This document shows positions 1 to 8,584 of a stretch of DNA of 19,517 bases, in pieces. This DNA comes from an uncultured Methanobrevibacter sp. Lineage in GTDB: Archaea; Methanobacteriota; Methanobacteria; Methanobacteriales; Methanobacteriaceae. Numbering within the stretch: position 1 is the first letter of the stretch; every line of letters begins with the position of its first letter. A program made the position numbers and the translations under genes. The notes under the pieces are model-generated. The model made no database searches. It saw nothing but the letters and a program-made list of their open reading frames with translations, and was not told the origin of the DNA. Location of the stretch: NCBI GenBank assembly GCA_946611495.1, contig CAMODR010000002.1, positions 1-19,517 of the forward strand. The letters run 5' to 3'.

Positions 1-106
1 GGTCGCGTCTTTCTATTACCAGACACTTTTTGCCTTTTTTAGTCATTTCATGTGCGAATACTGAGCCAAACAGACCAGAACCTACAATTAAATAATCATA
101 CTTCAT
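1..106 (-). CDS. glf: UDP-galactopyranose mutase, N-terminal fragment (runs off the left edge)
   Basis: Only the first 35 codons are inside the window. They read MKYDYLIVGSGLFGSVFAHE and continue to a segment ending CLVIERRD. This is the FAD-binding Rossmann start (GxGxxG-type GSGLFG, then the ERR end of the second beta strand) in the form typical of UDP-galactopyranose mutase, which interconverts UDP-galactopyranose and UDP-galactofuranose in the cytoplasm. The ATG at 106-104 is preceded by an AGGGATGT stretch acting as ribosome binding site, and an AT-rich TATA-like element lies about 55-70 bases upstream. It follows the minus-strand transferase cluster by 580 bases, so it probably has its own promoter. 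A general FAD-dependent oxidoreductase cannot be fully excluded from 35 residues, but the SGLFGSVFAHE wording and the polysaccharide context point strongly to Glf. Confidence 0.85.
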   Translation of the reverse strand, partial: MKYDYLIVGSGLFGSVFAHEMTKKGKKCLVIERRD

Positions 107-160
107 TGTTACATCCCTATTAATTAGTTGATTAGGTTATTAATATAATAAGTACTGACA

Positions 161-178
161 TTTAAATATAATTTAAAT
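161..178 (-). promoter_or_regulatory. Archaeal TATA-like promoter element for glf
   Basis: Read on the minus strand, two TTTAAAT boxes overlap across a short TTATA core. With the usual archaeal spacing of about 25 bases, transcription would start near 138-148 and give a leader of about 30-40 bases carrying the AGGGATG ribosome binding site. Called by sequence pattern only, in a very AT-rich background. Confidence 0.45.
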
Positions 179-436
179 CTAAATTTTTCCAAACGGACAA
201 TGCCAGATATAAAATTGATAGAATTTCACTCAATTGAGAATATTCCAAATGAAAAAAACTTAGTTTTTTTTGAAATTACATTATTAAAAAAAATATTTTT
301 CTCCTAAAAATCATTAAAGTAGATTAAAAGCATAAAACTAATAATTAATTCGAATTTATAATGATATGAAAATTGTTTTTCTAATCAGTCCTTTGAACAT
401 GCCAAAATTTAATAACTTAAAAAACCTATATTAATA

Positions 437-480
437 TGGAGAATAGTTATTACATCTCATAATAACTTGACTATTCTCCA
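437..480. repeat. Inverted repeat / hairpin, 11-bp perfect outer arms
   Basis: TGGAGAATAGT at 437-447 is the exact reverse complement of ACTATTCTCCA at 470-480. Alternatively the outer nine bases pair with 472-480 and an inner GTTATTA (446-452) pairs with TAATAAC (460-466), leaving a seven-base loop and a five-base bulge. It stands alone in an intergenic region. It may be a transcript-end hairpin, a protein-binding palindrome or the footprint of a small mobile element; none of these can be decided from one copy. Confidence 0.6.
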
Positions 481-644
481 CTTATTAAAAAACTATTTTT
501 AGTATTATTGTTGAAAAGTTCTATTTCACCAATATTATCAATTGATGATTTTTTGCTAAAATAACAGTCCAAGTAATCCTAATTGTTTAAATTGAATCTT
601 TAGAAGTTATTTTTTTAGTCCTTTTTATATAATGAACAAGTGTG

Positions 645-670
645 AAATAAAAATGAACCTCTTAAAAACC
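645..670 (-). terminator. Possible T-rich transcription terminator of the minus-strand cluster
   Basis: On the minus strand the first 45 bases after the stop codon of the GT2 gene contain a TTTTT run and an ATTTTTATTT run. Archaeal intrinsic termination often needs only such T tracts. No hairpin supports it, and the base composition makes chance T runs common. Confidence 0.3.
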
Positions 671-687
671 ATGCATAACATAATCCG

Positions 688-2532
688 TTAATAGCATCTA
701 ATCCTTATGTTACTGTATTTTGTATTAAAAATCTTAACCTTTTTATTATCTTTCGTATTCAATGAAATTTCATCAAAATCATTGAAATTGTTTGTGGTTA
801 ATCTTATCTTTTTATTTACTCTGCCAATATCATCATGAACTGTTAAATGAGCCGTATATGATGATTTCTTATCCAAGAAGAATTTCCATTTCAGCTCATA
901 TGCTGTCTTATCTTCATTTAAGCTTAAATGGGTCTTTTCCTTTGTTGAAGGATTTCTTACATAAATCTTCAATTTCTTCTTGATCCCGTCTCCATTTTCT
1001 ACAAGAATTTTAAAAGTTTCTTCATCACAATCAAACTTGAATTCTCCAGTTAAGAGTTGAGTACATGCTGATAACAAATTATTAGCAGTATACAAAAGAT
1101 TTATTCCATCATTATGATTTATAATATTCCCCACACAATCTTTGCTAATTCTGATATTATCCGAATATTCCTCATAATGAGCTTGGAAATAGATGTCATA
1201 ATCTTCAAAAATATTCAACTTGCTTAATGGAATTTCTGCTTTGAATATATTTCTTCCTTTTTCATTTACTATTGGTTCAAGTTCAAAATGAACAGAATTT
1301 TCTTCCAATATCTCATCGAATTCACATCTACCTGCAAATACAATTTCTCCTTTTTTCATTTCAAAGAATCTAGGAAGTTCTATTTCATTGAAGATTATGG
1401 AATCATCATCTGTAATAATTTCCTTAATTTTTATAAACTGAGGTATCAACCTTTTTATTTCAAATAATCTATCTGGAACATCTAAATCGGGATTTCTAAA
1501 CAAAGGAAGATTCCAGTAGCTTTTATTATTCTCATTAACTACATCCTTGAAAATTTTGAAGCCTGTTTTTAACAATTGTTTAAGTTCTTTCCTATGATTA
1601 TTTAAAATCAGATAAATATACAGATTTTCAATAATATTTAAGCTGTTATCATAAACATCATTTATTTTAGATATTTCACTTATTAAAAAATCACGGGTTT
1701 CATTAAATAAATAGTCCTCAAACTCTTCATTATTTAATATTCCATGAATAGGAACAGTAACTCTCCTCATTAATATTTTCATATAGTCATGATAAGATGA
1801 AGTAATCTTGTCCAAATCCAACTTATATGACTCGATTCTATTAATATAATTGCCTAAAGCTTTTCTTTCATCGCTTAAAGAGTTTCTTCTCTGCCTCCAC
1901 ATATAAACGCAATCAGGAATAATTGCAATGGTGCGAGCGTAGGAATATGCAGTATGTGAAAATTTTCTATCAGCATATATCATGTCAATTGGCAAGCGAA
2001 TGTTATGCTCAATTAACAAATCCCTTTTAATTATTTTATTCCAATAAAAAGCATCTCCGAATAAAATAGGAAACTCTTCAAGGTCATTTATTACTCTTTC
2101 TTTCTCCCATGCGTTTCTTTCATATGCAGGCATTTCATATTGATGCTTTCCAATTAAAAAATTTGCACTTCCAATGGAAATATCTGCATCAGCCTCTTTT
2201 GCCTTATTATATAGTCTCTCATATGCATAATTTGGAATAATATCGTCATTATCAACCAATATGACATATTCTCCTTTAGCATTTTCAATTCCAATGTTTG
2301 CATTTTTTGCCAAACCTTCATTAATTTCCTTGTTTATAATCCTAACATTGTCATAGTCCCTTTCAAACTCTCTGCAAACGCTTAAGCTGTCATCCGTGCT
2401 GACATCATTTATAAGGATAATCTCCAAACCATCAAGGGTCTGATTAACAAGAGATTCAATGCAGTCTCTTAAATACTTACCCCCATTGTAAACCAAAACA
2501 ATGGCACTTACCTTATATTCATAATCACTCAT
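688..2532 (-). CDS. GT2-family glycosyltransferase with a long beta-rich C-terminal region
   Basis: This 614-residue protein opens with a GT-A domain of family GT2: the nucleotide-binding start VSAIVLVYNGGKYL (residues 8-21), the ILINDVSTDDS strand near 39-49, and the metal-binding DND at 94-96 inside VDNDD. The catalytic domain probably ends near 230. Residues 230-360 are mostly helical. The rest is rich in beta-strand patterns and resembles the N-terminal strand domain of the TagF protein encoded just upstream. There is no signal peptide or membrane segment, so it should act on the cytoplasmic face, transferring a sugar from a nucleotide donor to a growing glycan. The start is well supported by a very strong GGAGGGGG ribosome binding site six bases upstream. 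It is one base from the upstream TagF gene, which implies translational coupling and a shared product. The donor sugar cannot be read from the sequence. Confidence 0.9.
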   Translation of the reverse strand: MSDYEYKVSAIVLVYNGGKYLRDCIESLVNQTLDGLEIILINDVSTDDSLSVCREFERDYDNVRIINKEINEGLAKNANIGIENAKGEYVILVDNDDIIPNYAYERLYNKAKEADADISIGSANFLIGKHQYEMPAYERNAWEKERVINDLEEFPILFGDAFYWNKIIKRDLLIEHNIRLPIDMIYADRKFSHTAYSYARTIAIIPDCVYMWRQRRNSLSDERKALGNYINRIESYKLDLDKITSSYHDYMKILMRRVTVPIHGILNNEEFEDYLFNETRDFLISEISKINDVYDNSLNIIENLYIYLILNNHRKELKQLLKTGFKIFKDVVNENNKSYWNLPLFRNPDLDVPDRLFEIKRLIPQFIKIKEIITDDDSIIFNEIELPRFFEMKKGEIVFAGRCEFDEILEENSVHFELEPIVNEKGRNIFKAEIPLSKLNIFEDYDIYFQAHYEEYSDNIRISKDCVGNIINHNDGINLLYTANNLLSACTQLLTGEFKFDCDEETFKILVENGDGIKKKLKIYVRNPSTKEKTHLSLNEDKTAYELKWKFFLDKKSSYTAHLTVHDDIGRVNKKIRLTTNNFNDFDEISLNTKDNKKVKIFNTKYSNIRIRCY

Positions 2533-2533
2533 T

Positions 2534-4510
2534 TTAAACCCCCTCCTCTATTTTAAAAACAGCATTTATGATTTCTTCGGATGCTGTTCCATGGCCAATA
2601 CTGCAGTATTTATTAAAGAAGATATCATACTTCTCCTTGTAATCCTCACTTATTTCACCAATGTTTTTAATGGAATCAATCAAATCTTCGGCATTGATTA
2701 ATTGAGGACCTGGCAAATCAGCCTGAATTTCCTTAAACAATAAATTTTCAGCCAGATAAGCCTCAATATCCGGCACATAGAATAAAATTGGTTTTTTGCT
2801 GTGTGCGAAATCAAAAACCACGGAAGAATAATCGGTTATTAAAATATCTGAGATTAAATATAATTCATGTATGTCATTATAATGAGATAAATCCATAACA
2901 AAGTCTTTCTTATCAACTTCAAGTGATTTTGAATCTGGATGGTTTTTTATAATAAAAATGAAATCTTCACTCAAACCATTTATAACCTTATTCAAGCCCA
3001 AATCAATGTCTTCCTTTCTATAGGTAGGCGCATAAAGCACTACCCTTTTATCTTTAGGAATGTTCAATTTGTCCTTGATTGAATCCTTAAAATCCTGATT
3101 TTTAGTATAGAACACATCGTTTGCCGGATACCCGAATTCAAACACCCTTTTTTTAAAATTAAAATGTTCCTTTAATTTTTTTGTGGAATATTCATTAGGA
3201 GTAATTAAATAATTCCAATTGCGAGATTCTCCTATAAATTCTGATAAATAAACTTCATCATTATCATCCACATAATAGCTCAACCTTTTATATGGAGTTC
3301 CATGCCATGTTTGCAAATATTCATGCCCTTTTTTATAAAGCCTTGGAAAAGGAGTATTATTTATCCAGTACTTTGCCTTGGCCAGATATTTGTAATAATT
3401 CTCATCCCTGTTTCCTACTACTATTGGATTTCCAGGAATTTCAGTATTCTTATCCTTCAAGTTCCATACAAACTTGTATTTTTCATCATATCCCATCTCA
3501 AGCATTTTCTCATAGATGTATTTGGGATTATGGGAATAAAGTCCATTGAAGCTTTCAAAAAAGATTAAATTATCATCTATTTCAGTATTTTCTGAATAAT
3601 GATTGTAGATATCTTCGCCTTTTGCAAGTGCAATGAGATTTTTAGATTTGTCAATGCTTGTGATATCCACCTTTAAATTGAATTTATTATTAGTATAAAA
3701 TATTTCAGACAAGTCTTTTTCTTCGCTGCTTACTATTCCAAATATCTTATCTTCATTATTATAAGAATCAAATAGCTTATAAGTTTTCAAATTGGCATTA
3801 TATATTACAATGTCATCTTTAATCAGCCGGATTTTAGTATCCCAGGAAGTGTTTAATAATTTTTCATTGAAATCAAATTGAACAAAGGATTTGAAATGCA
3901 GTTTATTTTTTCCTGCATTTTTATATTCACATGGAAAAGCCCTGCCTTTGGTATCTGAAAATATTAAAAATTCCATCCTATCGAAATCAATATCCTGAAG
4001 CATGTTTATGGTTCCATCCAGTTCCAATAAATCATTATTCATTTTAATGGAAGATAATTCCGCCTGATATGGGGATTCCTTATATTTAAAGGACAGATTA
4101 TAATCTATAGTTGGATAGAATTCTGCTATTTTTTCATTTTCAAAATTCAGCAGCTTCCTTCCGCCGTTTTGATGATGATACTTTGATCTCTCTAAAAATG
4201 TTTCACCTTGTACAAAAACCCTCAGAAATATGTTATAATAATCCAGTTCATCAATTTCATCCAATTCCTGAGCGGTTAATACAGCTTTTGTTTTTTTAAA
4301 GGGTATGGAAAGTCTTTTTCCCGTTTTTCTATTTTTCACAATCAAATTCTTTTCAAAAAAAGGGGTGAAATTTTTTAATTTGAAGACTAAGCTGTCTCCC
4401 TTTTCTGTAATTTCAAAATAGTGATTTGCTATATTGTCTTCCACTATCTGCAATTCATCAGTAGTTCCAAAATAATGATTTAATAAGATATTTTTTAATT
4501 TTGATTTCAA
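2534..4510 (-). CDS. TagF-type CDP-glycerol:polyol-phosphate glycerophosphotransferase
   Basis: This 658-residue protein carries all motifs of the Glyphos_transf (TagF/TagB) family: YLQTWHGTPYKRL near residue 400 with the catalytic histidine, a GYPANDVF turn, VLYAPTYRKE, the second conserved histidine in IKNHPDS, and LITDYSSVVFDF near 558. In bacterial TagF both histidines are needed to transfer glycerol phosphate from CDP-glycerol during teichoic acid synthesis. Residues 1-270 are a beta-rich accessory region in place of a second catalytic domain. The only conventional start near the N-terminus is TTG at 4510, but the GGGGGG-type ribosome binding site lies 21 bases further up, so an atypical upstream ATT start or a weak site is possible. 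It sits 75 bases below a TagF+GT4 gene and one base above a GT2 gene. The exact polyol (glycerol, ribitol or other) is unknown. Confidence 0.88.
   Translation of the reverse strand: MKSKLKNILLNHYFGTTDELQIVEDNIANHYFEITEKGDSLVFKLKNFTPFFEKNLIVKNRKTGKRLSIPFKKTKAVLTAQELDEIDELDYYNIFLRVFVQGETFLERSKYHHQNGGRKLLNFENEKIAEFYPTIDYNLSFKYKESPYQAELSSIKMNNDLLELDGTINMLQDIDFDRMEFLIFSDTKGRAFPCEYKNAGKNKLHFKSFVQFDFNEKLLNTSWDTKIRLIKDDIVIYNANLKTYKLFDSYNNEDKIFGIVSSEEKDLSEIFYTNNKFNLKVDITSIDKSKNLIALAKGEDIYNHYSENTEIDDNLIFFESFNGLYSHNPKYIYEKMLEMGYDEKYKFVWNLKDKNTEIPGNPIVVGNRDENYYKYLAKAKYWINNTPFPRLYKKGHEYLQTWHGTPYKRLSYYVDDNDEVYLSEFIGESRNWNYLITPNEYSTKKLKEHFNFKKRVFEFGYPANDVFYTKNQDFKDSIKDKLNIPKDKRVVLYAPTYRKEDIDLGLNKVINGLSEDFIFIIKNHPDSKSLEVDKKDFVMDLSHYNDIHELYLISDILITDYSSVVFDFAHSKKPILFYVPDIEAYLAENLLFKEIQADLPGPQLINAEDLIDSIKNIGEISEDYKEKYDIFFNKYCSIGHGTASEEIINAVFKIEEGV
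2539..2548 (-). promoter_or_regulatory. Strong ribosome binding site inside the end of the upstream TagF gene
   Basis: Read on the minus strand, GAGGAGGGGG lies six bases before the ATG at 2532 and overlaps the last codons of the preceding gene. It is the strongest Shine-Dalgarno match in the window and fixes the start of the GT2 gene. Confidence 0.75.
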
Positions 4511-4585
4511 TTTGTTTTTTAAAATAATATTCCCCCCGTGAAAACTAAAGTAGTTTAATAATGAAAAATCTAGTTAAGAAGTTAC

Positions 4586-6979
4586 CTAATTTAAAAGCGA
4601 ATTAAATTCCTCCAAAGCATCTTTATTATGTTGCACTATATCAATATTCATTAAATTAATATTTCCGTCCATGAAGGCCTTCATTCCATCCAATAAACCT
4701 TTTTCATCACCTTCAACTAAAAATCCATCGTACTTTTTCATCCACTTGAAATCGTCATTTTTGGTTGCAATTACAGGAATATTTAAAATATCCGCTTCCA
4801 TTATATGCAAAAACGAACTTTCGCTGGTTGAAGATGATATGAATAAATCACATTCTTTTAAAATAGGCAGATAATTGGAAATGCCTCTGACAAGAGTGAC
4901 ATTCTGCCAATGATTAAGATTGGATCTCCATGATTTGGCTTTATTGTAAAGCTTTCCTCCGTTTCCAATTATGATAAGCTGAGCATCAGGATTATCATCA
5001 CAAAACTTATCAAATGCCTTTAGGAGAGATTCATTATTCTTATTTTTTGAATAGTCCCCAATGGATATGAATTTCTTGCCTTTGGATTCTAGCACGCCCT
5101 TTAGGCCATAAAGATTGCTAGAAACCATTAAAGTGCCTTTATCAATTAAAATATCTTCATTGGAGTTATTTATTACCTCTTCATAATTATAAAGTTTAGG
5201 AATAACTTTAATTTTATCTTTATTATTAACGATTTTATTAGTTGGTTTAACTAAATTAGAGGAATCTACAATAATATCATCATAATTGGAAAATGCCTCT
5301 TTTAATGCGCTGGAATTCAATCTATTGTTCTTTTTAGATTTTTCAAGCAAATCTTCAAAAACAAACATGTATTTTTTAGCGTTAGAATAGCTGAAAAGCA
5401 ATATCTGGTCTGGATTGTTTGCTTCAAAGTTTAGTACTATGTCAAAAGGAAATTTGTCATAATACCTAACCAATTCTCTTTTAAACATTTTTTCAAGAGA
5501 CTTAGGGCATTCGGAAGCATTTCCAGAGCCTATGAAATTTTTATATTTCCTATCCTCAGACAATGTTAAGTTCATTCCAGATCTTAATGGAAATACATTT
5601 ACATAATCGGGAATCTTATCAAAAATTTTATAATGATTTTTATTTATATAACCATCCCATTGACGGAAAGACAAATAAATATTATACTTTTCTTCATCAA
5701 ATTTTTCTAAAAAGCTTAATAAATAAGAAGTAGGTTTGTTATTCCGTAAATTTCCAGCAAATATAAGAATGTTTTTCTTATTATTTTCAAATGTTTCCAC
5801 GTTACATACATTTTCACCATTAAAAATATGTCTGCATATGTTTTTAACAGAATTTGGATTATCATAAGTGCAGAATTTTTTTATAAACTCAGTATCATCA
5901 TATTCTTTTGGTTTATTTAACTCTTTAATTAAATCTTCAACACTTTGAACTTTAGGAAATGGAAGTTCAGATAGTGAGAAATAGGTTCCTCTGTAGTCCT
6001 GATATGCCTTCTCATCATAATTAAATAATATTATCTTTCTTCTAGTGTTGGCAAAGTCAAAAAATACGCTGGAATAATCAGTAATCAAACAATCCGCCAT
6101 ATTTAATATGTCGTAGGTTTCATATCCTATAGGGAATGGCTCAATATGTTTATATTCATCAAAGTTAATTTCTTCCTGATTAAATGGATGTAATTTAACT
6201 AGAAAAATTTGATTATCATTTAGCGCCTTATCAATATTGGATAAATAATTTTGTAATTCATTTTTTTGTTTTTTATCATCCCTATCATTTAGAATTCCCT
6301 TAAAAGTAGGCATATAAGCAAAAATATCTTTATTTTCAAAGTTAAATTTTAATTTAAATTCTTCTCTTTTGTCATTACTAAAAAAAACACTGTTTCTAGG
6401 ATAACCTTCCAATAAAATTTTCCCGCTATATATGTTTTCCATCATATAAGCATCAATCATTTTATCCTTAATATAGTCATTTGGATATAATAAAAAGTCA
6501 GAACCTAAAAAAGAATATTGGATATGGCCATTTAAATGTTCTTCAGGCCTATTATCTTTGCCCATGACTTTTAATGGAGTTCCATGCCAAGTTTCAAGAA
6601 ATATCTGGCCATCTCTTTTCACATATTTGGCACGAATACCGGAATCTGTAATAATATATTTAGAAAATTCCAATATCATAGTGGCTAATGGTATACTGGA
6701 GGTAATATGAGTAATTTTTAGATTATAATTTCTTTGTAATTTTTTAATTTTTTGATGCAATTCCTTTTTTGCAAATATATAAATTTTATAGTCTCCATAA
6801 TCGCCAGATGAGAGTTCCTCAACGATGCGCAATATATTTCCAGTGAAATCATTTCCATCTCTTGATTCTAAATAAACAACATTATCTTTAATATTATGGT
6901 TATATATAAAATATATAATTGAATTAATCGAAATCCCTTTAAATTTATTCATTAGCCCCTTAAAATTAGCGATTTTCAT
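4586..6979 (-). CDS. Two-domain TagF-type phosphotransferase + GT4-like protein with eroded GT4 donor site
   Basis: This 797-residue protein joins a complete TagF-like domain (about 30-385) to a GT-B, GT4-type domain (about 410-797). The TagF half has ETWHGTPLK with His132, GYPRNSVFF, FAYMPTFKG, KLHPF with His264 and LITDYSSVFFDFAN, so it looks active. The GT4 half keeps the fold pattern and an ESSFLHIME segment with both glutamates (about 720 and 728), but the donor-phosphate loop reads GDYSKNKN (Asp642) where the plus-strand paralogue has GRFSPEKG, and ATDIGG has become ATKNDD. The phosphate-binding arginine is therefore replaced by aspartate. The ATG start has a clear GAGGA site six bases upstream. 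The gene lies 113 bases below the DUF616 gene on the same strand and probably belongs to its operon. A structural or acceptor-binding role for the GT4 half is my inference. Confidence 0.87.
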   Translation of the reverse strand: MKIANFKGLMNKFKGISINSIIYFIYNHNIKDNVVYLESRDGNDFTGNILRIVEELSSGDYGDYKIYIFAKKELHQKIKKLQRNYNLKITHITSSIPLATMILEFSKYIITDSGIRAKYVKRDGQIFLETWHGTPLKVMGKDNRPEEHLNGHIQYSFLGSDFLLYPNDYIKDKMIDAYMMENIYSGKILLEGYPRNSVFFSNDKREEFKLKFNFENKDIFAYMPTFKGILNDRDDKKQKNELQNYLSNIDKALNDNQIFLVKLHPFNQEEINFDEYKHIEPFPIGYETYDILNMADCLITDYSSVFFDFANTRRKIILFNYDEKAYQDYRGTYFSLSELPFPKVQSVEDLIKELNKPKEYDDTEFIKKFCTYDNPNSVKNICRHIFNGENVCNVETFENNKKNILIFAGNLRNNKPTSYLLSFLEKFDEEKYNIYLSFRQWDGYINKNHYKIFDKIPDYVNVFPLRSGMNLTLSEDRKYKNFIGSGNASECPKSLEKMFKRELVRYYDKFPFDIVLNFEANNPDQILLFSYSNAKKYMFVFEDLLEKSKKNNRLNSSALKEAFSNYDDIIVDSSNLVKPTNKIVNNKDKIKVIPKLYNYEEVINNSNEDILIDKGTLMVSSNLYGLKGVLESKGKKFISIGDYSKNKNNESLLKAFDKFCDDNPDAQLIIIGNGGKLYNKAKSWRSNLNHWQNVTLVRGISNYLPILKECDLFISSSTSESSFLHIMEADILNIPVIATKNDDFKWMKKYDGFLVEGDEKGLLDGMKAFMDGNINLMNIDIVQHNKDALEEFNSLLN

Positions 6980-7092
6980 AAAATTTCCTCTAATATTTTA
7001 TACTAAATTTAAACTCGACCCCATTATTATTACGATTATGCTTTTAAAAATACTTATTAATAACATGTTTTTTAAAAATCTTATTATGATTA

Positions 7093-8505
7093 TTATTTTT
7101 TAAATAAATTTGTTAATGAACGCATAGGTTTTGTTATTTTCCATGAGGTTGAGTTTAAAATCTTCTTATTTTTATTTTTTAATTTTTTGATTTCATTATT
7201 TTTCTTCTTTTCAGATTGATATAACTTTTTCATCCCTTTTTCTATTTTTTTAAGGGAAATAGGGGATATTTCAAAATTTATTTCAAGATAATTGGAATCA
7301 GAAAAATCTCCCTCGATTTCATATCGCGGTGTAACATTTCCAAATAATTGAACATCGTCGGAAGGATTATTGAATGAATTAAATTTAGTAATTTTAATAT
7401 ACTCAGCATCAGAATCTATTGAAATTATTTTACACTCGATATATCCAGTAGGTGATGGTAAAAAAGCCAATTTCTTAATATCCTTAAAGAAACCTAAATC
7501 AAATTTCAAACTGTTTATATCTTCACAGTGACAACCCTTGATTAAAGTAGTTTCCTTGCCCTCTTGATAGACTACTAATCTAACATGCAAAAATTCCATA
7601 GGATTCTCTTCCTCAAAAATTAGATTAGTTAAATCGTTATATAATAATTGTATCTCACTTGGAGATAAATTTGAAATAGATGATTTTTTTGATTCAATAT
7701 TTTCTATTAAATTATAACTAGTTAAAGCATTCTTTAATACAACTTTATGGTGGTATCCTTCTCCTTTGGTCCAATATTTATTATTCCAATAATACACATC
7801 ACTTACGGAAGGATGAAAATCGTTTTTCCAACAAACATATGTAAAACTAATTTGATCCTGATTAGTGTATTTTAAATTTTCACTCCACCAATCTTCCATT
7901 ACTTTCATGACGGTGGAATCATTATGTTTTCTAAAAATAGCGCCTGCAGAAGGAAGCCCATAATGAGAAGGCAATCCCTGTTTTCTATAATCTTCACTTT
8001 GTTTAATTAATGTTTCTGTAGGATACCTTGGCAGACCAGCTGAAACACTTGTTTCATCATATATGCAATCCCTTTCATCATGTGAAACATTTAACATCGG
8101 ATTTTTAAGATATTTGTAAATATATTCCCTAATGCTGCCTGTAATTTCAAAAGAGCCATCAAGCCAGAAACTGTATTCATAATCAGATAGATATCTATGT
8201 GGTAAAATTTTAAATTGTTTGGCTATGCGGTTATTATCTAAATTGGAATCATTAATAGGAATTATTTTCCAGATATCAGAACTAGCTTCAGCATTATCAG
8301 TAAAGCAAACATAATCACAATTCTCATCAATGAATTTAGGATCCTTTAAATTATCATAATCCCCAGTAAATGCAGTATAAATAACAATTTTATTATTTTT
8401 AATATCCTCAATCAGTTTTTCATCCCTTTCTCCTTTATAAAACAAAGGAACATTGGAAAGTTTATTAAAATTATGATAGAATAATGATTCTGATTCTGAT
8501 TTCAA
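7093..8505 (-). CDS. DUF616 / TOD1-MUCI70-like glycosyltransferase with C-terminal beta module and coiled coil
   Basis: Numbering from the TTG at 8505 gives 470 residues. Residues 38-260 match the DUF616 (TOD1/MUCI70 glycosyltransferase-like) pattern: KIVIYTAFTGDYDNLKDP, DYVCFTDN, IWKII, then FKILPHRYLSDYEYSFWLDG with the presumed metal-binding Asp116, HDERDCIYDE and NQDQISFTYVCW. The family includes plant wall-polysaccharide enzymes; a glycosyltransferase role is established by fold, the substrate is not. Residues 345-417 form a beta module that also occurs in the GT2 at 13521-15029, followed by a basic coiled coil (418-449) and an STSWKITKPMR tail common at the ends of glycan-chain glycosyltransferases. 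The frame can be extended to GTG at 8514, but that GTG is part of the GGTGA ribosome binding site. It is the first gene of the minus-strand cluster and divergent from the plus-strand GT2. Confidence 0.85.
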   Translation of the reverse strand: MKSESESLFYHNFNKLSNVPLFYKGERDEKLIEDIKNNKIVIYTAFTGDYDNLKDPKFIDENCDYVCFTDNAEASSDIWKIIPINDSNLDNNRIAKQFKILPHRYLSDYEYSFWLDGSFEITGSIREYIYKYLKNPMLNVSHDERDCIYDETSVSAGLPRYPTETLIKQSEDYRKQGLPSHYGLPSAGAIFRKHNDSTVMKVMEDWWSENLKYTNQDQISFTYVCWKNDFHPSVSDVYYWNNKYWTKGEGYHHKVVLKNALTSYNLIENIESKKSSISNLSPSEIQLLYNDLTNLIFEEENPMEFLHVRLVVYQEGKETTLIKGCHCEDINSLKFDLGFFKDIKKLAFLPSPTGYIECKIISIDSDAEYIKITKFNSFNNPSDDVQLFGNVTPRYEIEGDFSDSNYLEINFEISPISLKKIEKGMKKLYQSEKKKNNEIKKLKNKNKKILNSTSWKITKPMRSLTNLFKK

Positions 8506-8510
8506 AATGT

Positions 8511-8515
8511 TCACC
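8511..8515 (-). promoter_or_regulatory. GGTGA ribosome binding site that sets a TTG start for the DUF616 gene
   Basis: On the minus strand GGTGA is followed by five bases and a TTG at 8505. The longest-frame start (GTG at 8514) would lie within the ribosome binding site itself with nothing upstream to replace it, so TTG is preferred. Confidence 0.6.
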
Positions 8516-8584
8516 TTAATTAAGTTTTTTATTAGAAATAGTGTTTAAAATTTTAAATTGTAATTAGTATATATTTTGTAATTC

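Larger units (their letters stand above)
107..687. other. Long AT-rich intergenic region between glf and the minus-strand transferase cluster
   Basis: No convincing coding frame is seen in these 581 bases. It contains the glf promoter (161-178), a short A-run/T-run hairpin around 252-270, a strong inverted repeat at 437-480, and T-rich tracts on the minus strand just below the stop of the neighbouring transferase (645-670) that could end its transcript. Confidence 0.6.

Noticed and set aside
252..270. A-run/T-run hairpin upstream of glf
   Set aside because: It is formed only by homopolymer runs in an AT-rich spacer and is not next to a gene end.
3292..3568. Overlapping plus-strand open frames opposite the TagF gene
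   Set aside because: They lie fully inside a strongly motif-supported minus-strand gene, have no ribosome binding site and read as low-complexity aromatic translations of the complementary strand.
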